Shown: positions 1-11,540 of the stretch, one piece after another
How the letters are laid out: every line of letters begins with the position of its first letter
Position numbering within the stretch: the first letter of the stretch is position 1
Assembly (NCBI GenBank): GCA_014526335.1
Contig: JACTAT010000032.1
Span: 6,698,468 to 6,762,467, forward strand
Length of the DNA stretch: 64,000 bases
DNA from: Chrysaora quinquecirrha
Lineage: Eukaryota > Cnidaria > Scyphozoa > Semaeostomeae > Pelagiidae
Reading direction: 5' to 3'
Translations under genes and position numbers: made by a program
The notes under the pieces: model-generated
Told to the model about the DNA's origin: nothing
Database searches by the model: none
What the model saw: the letters and a program-made list of their open reading frames with translations, nothing else

Positions 1-1255
1 ACCCTGTCACCCTCTACTCTCTTTCAGCATAACATCACTTTCTTTGACTTGAAGGTCCAACAATCATGTCCAAACAAACGGGGATTCAGGATATTTTGGT
101 AGGGGTGCAATTTGGACCCTGCATGGAGGTTTACACAAGCTGAAAATAGACTCTTAATTACCTTTCTGATCAATAAACATAATTATGTGCTAATTTGTGC
201 TCCTCCCATTGACTGACTACCACGCCTCTTTATGTGAGCATTTAACCCATTAACCTGTGAATATGATGAATATGAATAAGAATATGTAAAGACGTGTGGA
301 ATATAATTCGGGGAAAAGGGGTGTCTCTAAAAAGGGGTGTCAGGCAGCAACGCAAAGCATTTACCATTAAATAGCCCTTTGGAATCCCCGACATTATTAA
401 TCAAGGCACGGAGGAGTTTAGACAAGTGTGGAGTATTACCTTCAACCATTATGCCTTAAACTAAACGTAGCATGTTTCTCAGAAGGGGGGAGGGAGTTGA
501 GAGACTAAAAATCGTCTATTAGATAACATCAGCATCAGATATAAGTGCTTGGACGATAAAAAATGTCTGGAAGGAGAAAAAATGTTGGCTTTGATTAATT
601 TACAGGAAAAGCCCCTGATTAATTAATTAATCAATTTGATAAGAAATCAAATGAGAATTTTAACTATTTACACACACCTGTTAAAAGTAATTTAGATAAC
701 TCAATTTGGCAAGCTTAAAGTCAAATATGAGAAATAATTATAATTGATGCTTTATTATATGTGCCAAGGAAGACATATTATGAAATGATAGAACATTAAC
801 CAATTATAATACCATTTCAAGGATGGGAAAGTGATATTTTGAAGATATATAATGTCAATTCACAATAAAGTATATTTCGATGTCTCTGTTTCAAATTTAT
901 AACTTGTTCCCACGGCGTCATCCTATTTCCCAATTTCACTTCAACGTCAGAAAGGGTGATTTTCTTCTAATAATTGGTCGCATTTCTTGAATTCTTAACT
1001 CTTAACTTTGTCGATATTGTTGCAAAGTCTCTGTGTAGTTATTAACGACATGGTCTGTGCATTTTTAAGATGATGATGCAGTTTGCTGTTCTACCCCTTC
1101 CTAAAGCGTCCAGTGCTTTATCGACCTAGGAATAGGGAGGGCCCACGCTCAAGTTGCGGCTGAGGTCTCCCATTTCTCAACCCCTTTATGGCCCTATTAT
1201 TGACTATGGTTTCTGTAACGGTTTCATTTGTATGCTTCTGCTAAAGATTTGTACA
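1..1255. other. AT-rich non-coding sequence upstream of the Wnt exons
   Basis: I see no supportable gene here. The Wnt gene needs at least one more 5' exon (start codon and signal peptide), and it may lie in this stretch or before the window. A short run of ATGs near 1072 opens only a 20-codon frame with no convincing donor, so I do not call it. Confidence 0.5.
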
Positions 1256-1408
1256 AATCCAACTGGCTCGTGGTGTCGTAATGTCAGTGTGGTCAGGGTT
1301 CGAGCCCAGCTACTGTAGCGTCACAGCCAGGGTCGACGTCTTGACTAGTAAGCCTACAGCCGAGATCGTAGCTAATGGCGCTTAATACACTATTTCACCT
1401 TCACCATA
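1256..1408 (+). repeat. tRNA-derived SINE copy
   Basis: It has an A-box-like start (AACTGGCTCGTGGTG) and a B-box-like GGTTCGAGCCC, then a conserved body (CTACTGTAGCGTCACAGCC) and a tail containing TTTCACCTTCACC. The same order recurs near 10130, 23183 and 56137 on the + strand and, inverted, near 18361 and 32441. The pol III box spacing and the shared non-tRNA body make this a SINE rather than a tRNA gene. Confidence 0.75.
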
Positions 1409-1670
1409 TTAGTTTCAAACAATATTAGTTTCACCATATTACTTGCAATTTTCCACGAGGGCATATCAAAATTGATGGGATTCGAACCAGATATGTATTC
1501 AGAGAGCCAACAGCAATTATACTGAGCTAAAGAGCCTAAGGAAATCATCGATTAGCTCTCCAAGTCATCCAGCGAAGTGCTCTCTCTCCAAGCTGCCTTT
1601 TGTGTTTCAAATGTTTATATATATATTCCGTTACGGCCATTATATTCATTGTCATACGTTATATTTGTAG

Positions 1671-3962
1671 GGATGCTCGTGTGTTTGACCCACAAAAATA
1701 TGAAGTCAAAGATAGATTAACATACTGTAACAGTCTTGTCAAATTAAATCGAAGACAAATGGCGTTTTGCATCAAAAACCCAAGAATCGTCAAAGTATTT
1801 GAGCATGGTTTTAAAATGGGAATCCAAGCCTGTGTTGACAAATTTCGAAATAATTCATACACGAGATGGAATTGCACGAATACCACGAAAAAGAAGAAGA
1901 CTAACGTGTTTTTTGGCGTTGCTATGGCAGTTGGTAAGTGCATCGTTCGTGTATCGCGTTTAAGTGTTTCCTGTGTTTCGTTTGCCATCATAGTAGTAAT
2001 ACAAGTAATGGTAATGGTAGTGGTAATGGCAGTGGTAGAGGCAGTGGTTGTGGCAGTGGTAGTGATGGTGGTAGTGGTGGTGGTAGTGGTGGTTGTTGTT
2101 GTAGTAGTGGTGGGTGGCAGTAGTGGTGATGGTTTTGGTAGCACTGGTGGTAGCAGTTGTGGTAGTAGTAGTGGTGGTAGTGGTATTGGTGGTGGTAGTA
2201 GTAGCGGTAGTGGTGATAGTAGTGGTGGTAGCAGTGGTGGTAGCAGTAGTAGTTGTAGTGGTAGTCGTAGTGGCAGTGGTGGTGGTAGTCGTAGTGGTAG
2301 TGGCAGTGATGGTGGTAGCGGTAGTGGTGGTGGTAGTGGTGGTGGTGGTATTAGTGGCATCATTTATGTAGCTGCATCGTTTTTGTGGCAATTTATAGCA
2401 TGCCTTTGCCTGGTAAATGGTACCATGAATCAAACAAATAACAACTTAGTAATAGTGGCAGTGGTATAGTAATGACTACCCTGATTTAATCACGGTGATG
2501 ATGATAATGCTAATGCTGTATATTTTTGCAGCAACAAAAGAAGCAGCAGTAATGCAAGCATTTGGTGCAGCAGGAATGTTCATGGCATTAACATCAGAAT
2601 GCATCAATGGTAACATACCTGAATGCCCAAGAAGCAGCATGTATCGTACTTGCAATGCACGTGCCGACGGGTCTGCAAGAAAATCATGTTCTGTTATCAA
2701 TTGGGATGCTCCAAGAAAAATCTTTTATTCCTTTATGTTGACTGGTACAGGAGGGAAATATTGGAGACAACCGAATCGATTTATGACGAGATTCGATAGA
2801 GCAATAGGGACTGTTGTAAGTTTAATCTTAAATAATATACTAATTTATGTTTATGCATTCTAATTTATGTCCATTTCATGTTAAATTATGCTAATTTATG
2901 TCACCGAGTAATATATACCAAAATCAAAATTTCTTAATTTATTTCATAACTCAACACAATTTTTACTGCATCGGGAAATCAATGCTTTTTATGCTAATTA
3001 TTCCACCTCATCATAATATCTTCTGCATTGTATCATAAAACATGTAACCTATTGCACTAGAATATGCACTCGTACACTAATTTTTCTGCAGTGACCATAA
3101 TTTATGCATTCCTTGCGCGTAATTTCTTATACAAATTTATGCTTACGCATCACAGATAGTACAACTGAGACTTATAATTGAGTCCCAGTTTTCGCTGTAG
3201 GGTTCTACAAAATGCTGTCTTGGCCTGTTCTCCTTATTTACCCCACTATATGCATATATTAGGACGAACATATTATGATCAAATAAATGCACATGTCAAT
3301 TCAAATTAATATTAAGTCCTAAAATATGATTTTTCTTTCAGGCTGTAATGGAAAGCACAATAAAAGGCTGCGATTGCTCCAGGAATGGTATCATGACATT
3401 ACCTTGTTTGTCAAGTTCGAGTTGCAGTGAGCAATTACCAGTTTTAGAAGACGTTGCAACAAATCTTTATGACAAATACGTGAAAGCGAAGAAATTCCTT
3501 CCAGTCAAACCAAATTTGGCATTAAGAGCAACGTATCCCCCTGAAATATCAGGAGGAAAGACTGTTTATATAAAGGATCCTAACATCCCACCGGAGGTAT
3601 CAGGGAAGGATTTGATATACTACAGAGACAGTCCATTACATTGTGAGCCACAAGCGGCTGATAACTGGGGTGGAATTGGAGGTCGACCGTGTAGGCCAGA
3701 CGTAAAAGCTTTTGATAGTTGCAGTATATTATGCTGTGGTTTTGGGTATATGATCATTCCTCAAATTGATAAAAAGAACTGTCATATAACATTGGCACCG
3801 AGACTCTCAATCAAATGCGAAACTCAAGAGGTTTATAAATATTACTGCAAATTTGTTTGGATGGTTAGACGTCGACCAAAACGAGGCAAATTTGCTGTTC
3901 CTCTGTCGTCACTGCATAACGACAATGCTCATTTGCTGAGTGATCTCAGTTCGAGTAGTTAA
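1671..3962 (+). CDS. divergent Wnt ligand, 5' exon(s) missing
   Basis: Wnts are secreted, normally lipid-modified, cysteine-rich ligands for Frizzled/LRP receptors. Three exons join in frame: 1671-1933, 2532-2815 and 3342-3962 (phase 1, then phase 0). Family marks are C..L....RQ..FC, ACVDKFRNNSYTRWNC, TKEAAVMQAFGAAG, LYDKYVKAKKF, DSCSILCCGFGY and a terminal YYCK. The usual W-WGGCSDN segment and the CHGxSGSC acylation motif are not recognisable: the matching stretch reads GCDCSRNGIMTLPC, with Thr where the acylated Ser should be. The C-terminal C.C.F.WCC.V.C cluster has also lost cysteines. No ATG opens the first exon (a tttgtag acceptor precedes it), so the signal-peptide exon lies upstream. 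About 388 residues are visible. Family assignment is firm; the subfamily is not assignable. Confidence 0.85.
1985..2360 (+). repeat. imperfect GTR-GTR trinucleotide repeat in the first visible Wnt intron
   Basis: About 375 bp of GGT/AGT/GTG triplets with occasional GAT or TGC interruptions. It is open in several frames on both strands (poly-Ser/Gly, poly-Val, poly-Thr/Pro), which is a composition effect and not coding. It starts about 50 bp after the donor at 1934. Confidence 0.85.
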
Positions 3963-4142
3963 AGCGAGGCTCAGATGCTTTGATGCCAGTCATACCCATG
4001 ATTGCCTGCAGAAGCAAGAAGGATTGTCTGCACAGAAAGATGCCCACGTTGTTGGCCGAAATCGAAGAAGAGTCTTTCAGAATAACGCCTAGGCCAGATT
4101 AATCCTAGGCAATGTTGTGAATCAGCAGTATCAAAAATGTAA

Positions 4143-4148
4143 AATAAA
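4143..4148 (+). other. AATAAA polyadenylation signal, Wnt gene
   Basis: A canonical AATAAA lies about 180 bp after the Wnt stop codon at 3962. It is the first good candidate downstream. Confidence 0.45.
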
Positions 4149-6099
4149 ATGAACATCTTTTTTAGCAAATCTATAATAATTATTGATAGGTTTAAATTAC
4201 TTTGTCGCATTTCGGAAAGATTGATAACAATTAGGGTAAAATGAATACTTAAAAATTTTTGGGTAAAGCTGGCATAAACGTATGCATTTTATTAGGATGT
4301 TCGTCGAACTGCTTGGCTTTTGAAAGAGAAAAAATTAGGAAATAAACAGGTAACAACGCTCAGCCAATAGTCTTGAGATTTTATAGCCCCTTTCATACCC
4401 GTTTTTCAGGCACGATTGGGTAGTACGTATATAAATATAATTTTCTGTAAGTACCTTCTGCTACATATTAAGTTTTATAAGTCATATCTATAATTATTTA
4501 ATAGTCTACTGTACTATATATTAATTAATGTGCATGGAATGGATTTATTCTTTAGCCTGTATAATCAATTCATTATTTTAAAGTTTAAATGCTGCAATAA
4601 TTATATGAGAGCATTTAGAGTAGGGAAGCTTATACCTGTTTGCTTCAAATCTAAGCTTAGTTTTAAATTGAAAAATAATTGTATTTGCCTATAAATTATT
4701 ACTTAAACGAGAACAGAATTCAGTTTTTCTTTGTCTTCAATCATATTTTCCAAATATTAGAATGCCACACAGCAAACCAATTCCAAATATAGTAGTCTGT
4801 ATTGCAAAGAAATCGATCAATTTCAAACAGGACAATATATGTTGCCAAGCAATATATCTATTCCATATATGGAGAAACAATTTGCCAAGCGACGAATCGG
4901 AAAGTCAGTGCCATTTAAATCAATAAGTTACCTGGAGTTCCAGGCTTTATTACCTGTAAATTCATCCAGGTTTCATTCAACTTAATAAATCCAATAAAAC
5001 AAACAAAAACAAGTGGGAATTTGAGGTGGAGAAGGGAATGCAGCAGAATCAGGTAGGATGTGCTTTACAGTTTTCTTTATAACGCATTTCAACAAACTCC
5101 TATTGCAAAGAGAAGTTTTTTGTAATAATGCGCTCTTTTTAGTCAATGTAGCTTTTCTGCATCGTAATTTTGCTCCGCGCTTTCGATCTGACATAACTTG
5201 ACAGTACGATTTGCAAAGACTATTAAATTTTGGTGTTTTTGATTCGCAAGTATCAATCTAGGGGCAAATCACGGATCAAAATAACGTTTGCTTTCTTGAT
5301 CGATCACAAATAATCGAATTAATCAATATAAGACATGATAGCTAATCAACGCTTATTATGACAAACCTTTGATACCTATTGGGGCAATGAGAAATGTCTC
5401 ATACTGTGTCATAAACAGCCTTGATAAGTTCGACTGTATTAACTCCCAAAGTAATCAAAGCCTACTTCAAAGTCATCCAAGGTGCTGGTTAAGCATGATT
5501 TTGCATGTTATTTGTTACTCATATGGAAAATCAATCAAGGGGACCAAAATAATGACCCGTCGATCACCGTTGATTAAGAATAACGCTTGAAACTAGATGC
5601 TTTTTTCCTCTCAAGAAAAGTTAACCAGGTCGCCAAGACGGATGGAAAAGGGTGTGTATTGTTTGCTTTGTTCAGAGCAACTTGAGCATAATTTTACACA
5701 AAGTAGTCTTGTATAAATTGATTAACCCAATGTGAAGTTGCATCGAATTCAATAGTTTCAAAATCGCAAAAAGTTGTCTTTGAAGTCTCAAGTTTTGATG
5801 AAATGACAGAGCAAGCGAGCAAGAACTCTTTAACTGACTGATGTGGCCCTACCATAGAAATAATTTTGTGAACTAGACTTATATTAGAATGAGCAAAGAA
5901 GAGAACTATAATAACCAACTGGGTATCCAGTCGAGTCCTTGAATCAGAGTCTTTGAAACGGCCTTGGCATTCGTACAGCCTTCTATCTGATGCTCTTGAC
6001 TGTTCTCCCTTTCTGGTAGAAGAATTTGAGGCTAAGGTAAAAGCCAAGTGAGCTAAGCAGCTAGGAGGGCATTCTACGGGGTTAAGGGAAGTAAAACAA
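4149..6099. other. intergenic, no gene seen
   Basis: AT-rich sequence between the Wnt gene and the PAN-EGF-LamG cluster. Short open frames on both strands have no family signature or splice support. Around 5355 there is a fragment (CGCTTATTATGACAAACC) resembling pieces at 10575 and 39312, probably old fold-back element remains. Confidence 0.5.
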
Positions 6100-6320
6100 A
6101 AGACAATCTTTATTTGCTAACGCAGGTCAGGGTTCCTGGCAGCCATACAGCTGATGTGGACCTGCAGCTTGTCCCCCCAGTCTGATATTCTAGAACGAAT
6201 ACCCTGGGTACTCATTTGCTGGCCTCGGAAGGATGGACAGCTGAGTTGACTGTAGGCTTGTGGAAAGTGGTCCTGGCGAGATTCGAACCAACGACCTTAC
6301 AGTCTTGAGCCAGTCCACCA
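6100..6320 (-). repeat. second SINE-like dispersed repeat
   Basis: On the - strand it carries a B-box-like GGTTCGAATCTCGCC close to its start and ends in CAAATAAAGATTG. Partial relatives (CAATCTTTATTTG at one end, GGAAGGATGGACAGCTGAGC in the middle) lie at about 7836-7960 and 20796-21095, inside the first introns... of copies A and C respectively (between their EGF and first LamG exons). The tail-like AT end and the tRNA-like head suggest a SINE family distinct from the one at 1256. Confidence 0.55.
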
Positions 6321-6900
6321 TTTTTTAAAGGCTAAAGGAAGACTGGAGCGGCAAATTATGTTAAAAGAGGCTTTCAGAGAATGATTATAAACAAATAAAC
6401 AAAATATAATAACAAAAAATAATGAATAATAAATATGCGGGTTATATGAAATATTTATGACAGGAACTTTCCTTTTAGAACTATTCAACCAGCAACAAGC
6501 AAGTAAACAAAATGGCAATTTCATACCTGCTCTTACTGCTTTCTGCTCTGCTATTGGTTGAATTTGCTGAATCCAAAACCTGTCCAAATCGATATTACTG
6601 CCATACGAATGAAGTTAAGTACAGGTCCTTTGCAGGAATGAATAACTCATACTTCGACTCTACTCACGTGATACGCAGCCTGCGAATCAAAGAAGAGAAG
6701 CTTTGTTTAGCACAATGTAATACGTCACCAAAATGTCAATCAATCAATCATTATCACAAGGGTGATCCAAATCAAATGATTTGTGATTTGATTGATGCAA
6801 ACATCTATTCCAACAAAACTCAAATTTCTCCAATGGAAAATTCAACTCATTACTTCATCCGGGTAAACTTATATATTATTTCTTTCTCTTTACCGTTAGG

Positions 6901-6976
6901 CCCTGGCCAAACGATCAAACATTGATTCTGGAAAATTCAAGATTTTTTTCCAAGAAATGTTTGGCCGTTTGGTCGA
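6901..6976. mobile_element. short inverted-repeat element, CCCTGGCCAAACG family
   Basis: The left arm CCCTGGCCAAACGATCAAAC is matched by an inverted arm, AATGTTTGGCCGTTTGGTC, about 55 bp later. Relatives occur at 18563, 19849, 32643, 45785, 52160 and 56748. It sits in intron 1 of copy A; the same site in copy C (19849-19926) has it too, so insertion preceded the duplication. Confidence 0.6.
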
Positions 6977-8518
6977 ACTCCGTCCCGAAGCGCTGAGGAC
7001 GAAAAGATATGGAATTGTGTCCCTACTATACTTGCTCCAACAATATTTTATATGTCATCAGTGTGGTCGGAAAACAGTGCTGTTTTTAACCTCTGCGAGG
7101 GATTACAGACAAGAGAGAAAAAGATATTCCTTTCCTACTTTCAAGTGGCTCCTTCGCAGTAGTTGCAATAACGTGCTGACCTCCGCGCGGAATGTCAAAA
7201 AACAGAACACAGACTTGGAGAAAGTCTATCTCGCTACTGAAATGTGCAGTACAACCAATTTTAACAATTTTAGTCCTTACCATGCAAAGAGAAGTTGGCT
7301 GGAGATTTTCCTTGAAAAGTCCACAACAAAATGGGAAGTGAATGATCATTATCCAGTCAAAGTGCTGCGAATCTCTGATCTCTCAATACGGCCCTGAAAG
7401 GTAACAAAGCCTTTTTCATGTAATAAATGTTGACATAAGATGTTCTTCTACTTTTACATTCTTATAGAGTCCATGTGCATCAAATCCCTGTAAACATGCT
7501 GGCACATGCATACCACAGTATCAAGAAGGAAGTTACAAGTGCGCATGCACGGCGAATAACAATACAGTCTTGAAAATTGGATCACATTGCGAGAATCTTA
7601 CAGGTCCGTGTCATTTCTAAATCATTATCAATATGCTTTCATATTGTGCTTGGGTCTCGCAATCCTCTGTGTCATGTTTCCCAAAAGAGCGAACTCATCC
7701 TAAAGTCAGCCTTCGAGGGGAGGCACTCATTCGATAGGGTATGCATGTGGACTCAGTTCCCACCAAGGTTAAACTCCCCGCGAAAAAGTGAGAGGATACT
7801 AAGATTTGTCTTATGCTGTTAAATAGACCATCTGTTTTGGCAAGCAAGCAGGCAATCTTTATTTGTCAACGCTGCTCTTGGGCTCTGGCAAGTATAGAGT
7901 AGGTACCTACTAACTAACCGACCCTGGAAGGATGGACAGCTGAGCTGACTGTCGGCTTGAGACACACAGAACATAGTATGAGAACATTGGAAAACTAGCC
8001 CGTTTTCAGCATGTACTCATGAAATTTAACTATAATCAAATAGAGAGGAGCATTCAATGATATTGGGGGTGGGAAAATTACATTTTTTCTGCATTCTGCT
8101 AGTCAGGCAAACTACACATTTTGTTCTGTTTTACACCTTTACCTGTATTCTGCTTTTGTTAGTTAAATAACCTAAATAACATTCAGTTCAAATAGACAAC
8201 ATATTTTTTAGTTGCTGAAATGACAGCAAACGTCTACTACAATTTCAATTCACCTGATCCACTGAAAGATATCAAAAGTGCAACTGGACATATCATGAGA
8301 CGGCAGAACACAAATACCAAACCTGTAAACGTCCCGGATCGTTTATCTCCGGTTCTTTTCATGGCTCCGTACGCTTATGCAGCGTTGGTATCAGAAACAG
8401 CAGGATACAAATCCACGTGCTTTGTGTGAGTTTTGATCCTTATCAATCATTGTTTTATTATTCACCTGCAACAGCAGAGAAATTTTTTTATTTATTGATT
8501 TAAAACGAAAGAATAAAG

Positions 8519-9085
8519 ATGCATAAGATATGGATGTTAATACGAATGGAAATTATTCACACAATGCATAAATTATGCATGCAAATACAAAAGAAAATTA
8601 TTCACTCAATGAATAAATTATGCATGCCAATAAGAATGGACTTTATTCATTTGATGCATACGTTATGCATGCACATACAAAAGAAGATTATTCACTCAAT
8701 GAATAAATTATGCATGCAAATAAGAATGGACTTTATTCATTTGATGCATATATTATGCATGCAAATACAAAAGAAAATTATTCACTCAATGCATAAATTA
8801 TGCATGCATGCAAATAAGAATGGACTTTATTCATTTGATGTATACATTATGCATGCAAATACAAAAGAAAATTATTCACTCAATGCATAAATTATGCATG
8901 CAAATAAGAATGGACTTTATTCATTTGATGCATACATTATGCATGCAAATACAAACGAAAATTATTCACTCAATAGAAATTATTTGTTTGATGCATAAAT
9001 TATGTATGCAAATAAGAATGTAAATAATTTATACGATGCGAAAACGAATGAAAATTATTCATTCTATGCATAAATTATGCATGCA
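8519..9085 (+). repeat. minisatellite, about 90-bp unit made of two 45-bp halves
   Basis: Alternating blocks around ATGCATAAATTATGCATGC, AAATAAGAATGGACTTTATT and AAATACAAAAGAAAATTATT repeat through the intron between the first two LamG exons of copy A. Because the unit is a multiple of three, long frames stay open by chance. The allelic array in copy C is 21640-22085 and shorter. Nearly every half-unit contains ATGCAAAT or a close variant. Confidence 0.85.
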
Positions 9086-10129
9086 GATTAAAATACAACA
9101 TTCTTGTTCACAGAGACCCACGTCAATGTACCGAAGGTCTTTCAGTCTCATTCTGGTTCAAATTTTTTTGACGATTCAAGATGTGACAGGAAACACGCAT
9201 ATCCAATCACGAGTACTTATCATGGCGGTTACAATGCCTTCTTTGTCAGGCTTACCGGTTGCAAGACAGATGCCTACAAAGTTCGTGTACGATTAAGAAA
9301 TGGACAGTACATTGTGAGTTGGGGATCGACACATGACAAACAATTGTACCAGAAATGGTCACATTTTGCCTTCAGTTACAAAATGAGCACTGGCATCTTT
9401 ATGTATTTCAATGGGCTACAAGTTGCAAGCAAGGTAGATTTTTCAATATACTAGATAACTGAAAGTTGCAATGAGGCGGCTATACAGTAGATCAATTTTG
9501 TTAAAGGGCTTGTCTTAACTATCCCAGAGGGTTACTCCATGGTATGAATAATATTTCTTTCAGTAATTGATAAAGAGGAGATAGGGAGGTCGCACTTATT
9601 TCAATTTTTACTCGACAGACGGGGCCATGCGGCACATCTATCCTTTTAGCAACAAAGAAGGGTCTCGGAAATTTCCAGGAATACAAGATAGCTTACGAGT
9701 TAAGATGAAAAATCGTGCCAAAAACGATTATCGAAATAGATTAGTTAGAATGTTGTTTTTGAATAACTTGGGAATTTCCCAAGTATGGGAATTTCGTATC
9801 TGTTCATCTGTTGTGTTTCTTGCAGAAGTCAATGTAAACACAAAAGCCGACGCAAATTTTCCCAAAAAATATTGTCGTAGTTGTCTATGGTAGATTACAC
9901 TGGTCTGCAAATCAATATGAAAATGTTCCATTGCTTTGTAGACCACATTCTTGAGTGCCGGCACCGCATCATCGACGACTGCTTATCTTCGGCTGAACGC
10001 GGAAAATGTATCATTTGAGATGTACTTGGACGATGTCGCAATGTGGGATGCTCCCCTCACAGATTCTGATGTCAAAAGGGTTTACGAAGAAGGTAGGTAT
10101 GACATAAAATAACAAAGATGGCGTCGCAG

Positions 10130-10293
10130 CCTAATCCAACTGGCTCGTGGTGTCAAAAGCTCAGCGAGGTGCGGAGTTCGAGCCTCAGCTACGGTAGCGT
10201 CACAGCCAAACTCGACTGCTCGAGGTCTACATTAGTCAACCTACTACTGAGATCCTAGCGATAAATACACCATTTCATCTTCACCTTCACGGT
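10130..10293 (+). repeat. tRNA-derived SINE copy
   Basis: Same family as 1256-1408: TCCAACTGGCTCGTGGTG, then GAGTTCGAGCC, CTACGGTAGCGTCACAGCC and TTTCATCTTCACCTTCAC. It lies in the last intron of copy A, and the orthologous insertion is present in copy C at 23183-23340. Confidence 0.75.
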
Positions 10294-10336
10294 GACAATC
10301 AAAACTCCTTTCTTAGCTGCTTAAGACAAATACTGT

Positions 10337-11392
10337 AAGTCTTTTTATTGTCGCGAAGAAAAGAGAAAAAAAGTGCGTAAAAAGGTAGAATTATATGATC
10401 AAAGAAAAGTTATATTCATGTTTACCTTTCAGTTAAGACAGACTTTATAAGCTTCTATAGCGGTGTAAGCGGAATAATTCTTGCCCCATAGTTTTAACAA
10501 TACTACATGACGGGTCTCGGGAGAAAATATGCGATGGGAACAACCGTATTATAGGGTTAGACAAGATAATCGCCACTTATCATGACAAGCCTATTTATAT
10601 GTAGGCGAGGTTTCGGGAGAGATCCTTCTCCCATCATTACCGAAATCAGTATCACAGGCTTGCCATGATAAGTGGCGATTATCATGTCTATCGTGTCAGA
10701 AACAGCCATCATAATTCTAAACATATTTGCAAGAGAAAAACTTTTTTCGTTTTCAGGTATAAAGAGAAATCAGCCAAAGTGAATGCTTCACGTCAGGTCA
10801 CAGGTTCAGCCACAACGGATAATACTTTTTAGTTTTACACTGCAGAGAAAGTTTATCTAGTAGATTTGTAGTTGCTACTGAAGCAAGAGTCACGCTGCTT
10901 AGCTGCTTTTTAGAAAGTAGGTTACAAAAGAACTTTTAAGCTTATAAAGCACAGGAATACAGAGAAATAGAAGTAAAATGCTTCAGTCAAACGAACGTCG
11001 ATTAAATTCTAATTCGAACTTCTACTCATCGATTTCTTTTCACTATGTCAAAATAAAATTTTTTACCAAATGGTACACTGTCTAAGCTAAGCTTAAACGC
11101 TATCATTCCAAACTACTTAAAGATACACTGTAACAGACTGTAAATTTCAATCTACTTAAAGATACCTACACTATCATGTCATTGTCAAGTCACTTTGAGA
11201 TATACTGTCATTAGGGCTGTCATTTAAACTACTTAAAGGTATACTGTCATTTTTTTTTCCAAGTTGTACACTGTCTAAGCTATTTTACTAAGAGCCCAAT
11301 ACCACTTTATGCAATGTATCTGTCTGTTGTTTTAAACGTCTTAAAGATGTACCTAAACTGCCTGACAGTATATCCTGTCTTTATGAACTACA
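10337..11392. other. segment present in unit 1 but missing from unit 2
   Basis: Sequence before (TTAGCTGCTTAA) and after (AAAGGTACACTGTCATTC) matches unit 2 at 23361-23380 and 23558 onward. The roughly 1.06 kb between has no counterpart there. It includes the last coding exon of copy A (10757-10782) and its 3' UTR. In unit 2 a short fold-back element (23394-23554) occupies the site. Confidence 0.75.
10559..10689. repeat. fold-back (inverted repeat) element
   Basis: Arms of 34 bp at 10559-10592 and 10656-10689 are inverted copies with about two mismatches (core AATCGCCACTTATCATG). The loop is about 63 bp. Fragments of a similar core occur near 5360 and 39312. Confidence 0.75.
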
Positions 11393-11540
11393 TAAAGGTA
11401 CACTGTCATTCTCAGCTACTTAAAGGTACATTGGTCATCTCAAGGTAAAATGTCATTTAAGTTACATGAAGGCTTACTCTGATTAAAACTCCTTAGAGGT
11501 ACACTGTTACTCTAGGCTATTTAGAGGTATAATTGTCATT
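11040..11540 (+). repeat. degenerate tandem repeat, CTACTTAAAGGTACACTGTCAT
   Basis: A loosely periodic unit built on CTACTTAAAGGTACACTGTC recurs roughly every 35-60 bp with substitutions and gaps. The last units (from about 11393) are shared with unit 2 at 23558-23700. Confidence 0.6.

Larger units (their letters stand above)
6512..10782 (+). pseudogene. PAN-EGF-LamG secreted protein, copy A, frameshifted in exon 4
   Basis: Exons: 6512-6862 (signal peptide [21 protein letters not shown] and a PAN/apple-like domain with CLAQCNTSPKC), 7468-7603 (EGF-like, SPCASNPCKHAGTC start), 8212-8425, 9114-9433 and 9942-10092 (one LamG/concanavalin-like domain split over three exons), and 10757-10782 (short tail ending KRNQPK). 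Junction phases 0, 1, 2, 0, 1 are consistent in all copies. Exon 4 is 320 bp against 343 bp in copy C: a 23-bp deficit after TTCTGGTTCAAA shifts the frame and gives TGA at once. The other exons are open. The lesion removes most of the LamG fold, so this is probably a pseudogene unless an unseen splice rescues it. Domain order suggests an extracellular adhesion or recognition protein; the actual role is unknown. Confidence 0.8.

Noticed and set aside
1256..1340. A tRNA gene suggested by A- and B-box-like sequences
   Set aside because: No cloverleaf can be drawn, and the same head is joined to a conserved non-tRNA body in other copies, so it is a SINE.
1659..2433. Long open frames on both strands over the GTR repeat (poly-Pro/Leu, poly-Thr, poly-Val)
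   Set aside because: They arise from the trinucleotide composition of an intron between two Wnt exons and have no domain or independent start/stop context.
6957..7397. 146-codon open frame in intron 1 of copy A
   Set aside because: The homologous intron of copy C (from about 19910) breaks the frame with indels, and no family resemblance is visible.
8519..9023. Repetitive Met-His-Lys-Leu-Cys protein frames
   Set aside because: Frame openness follows from a minisatellite unit divisible by three inside an intron.
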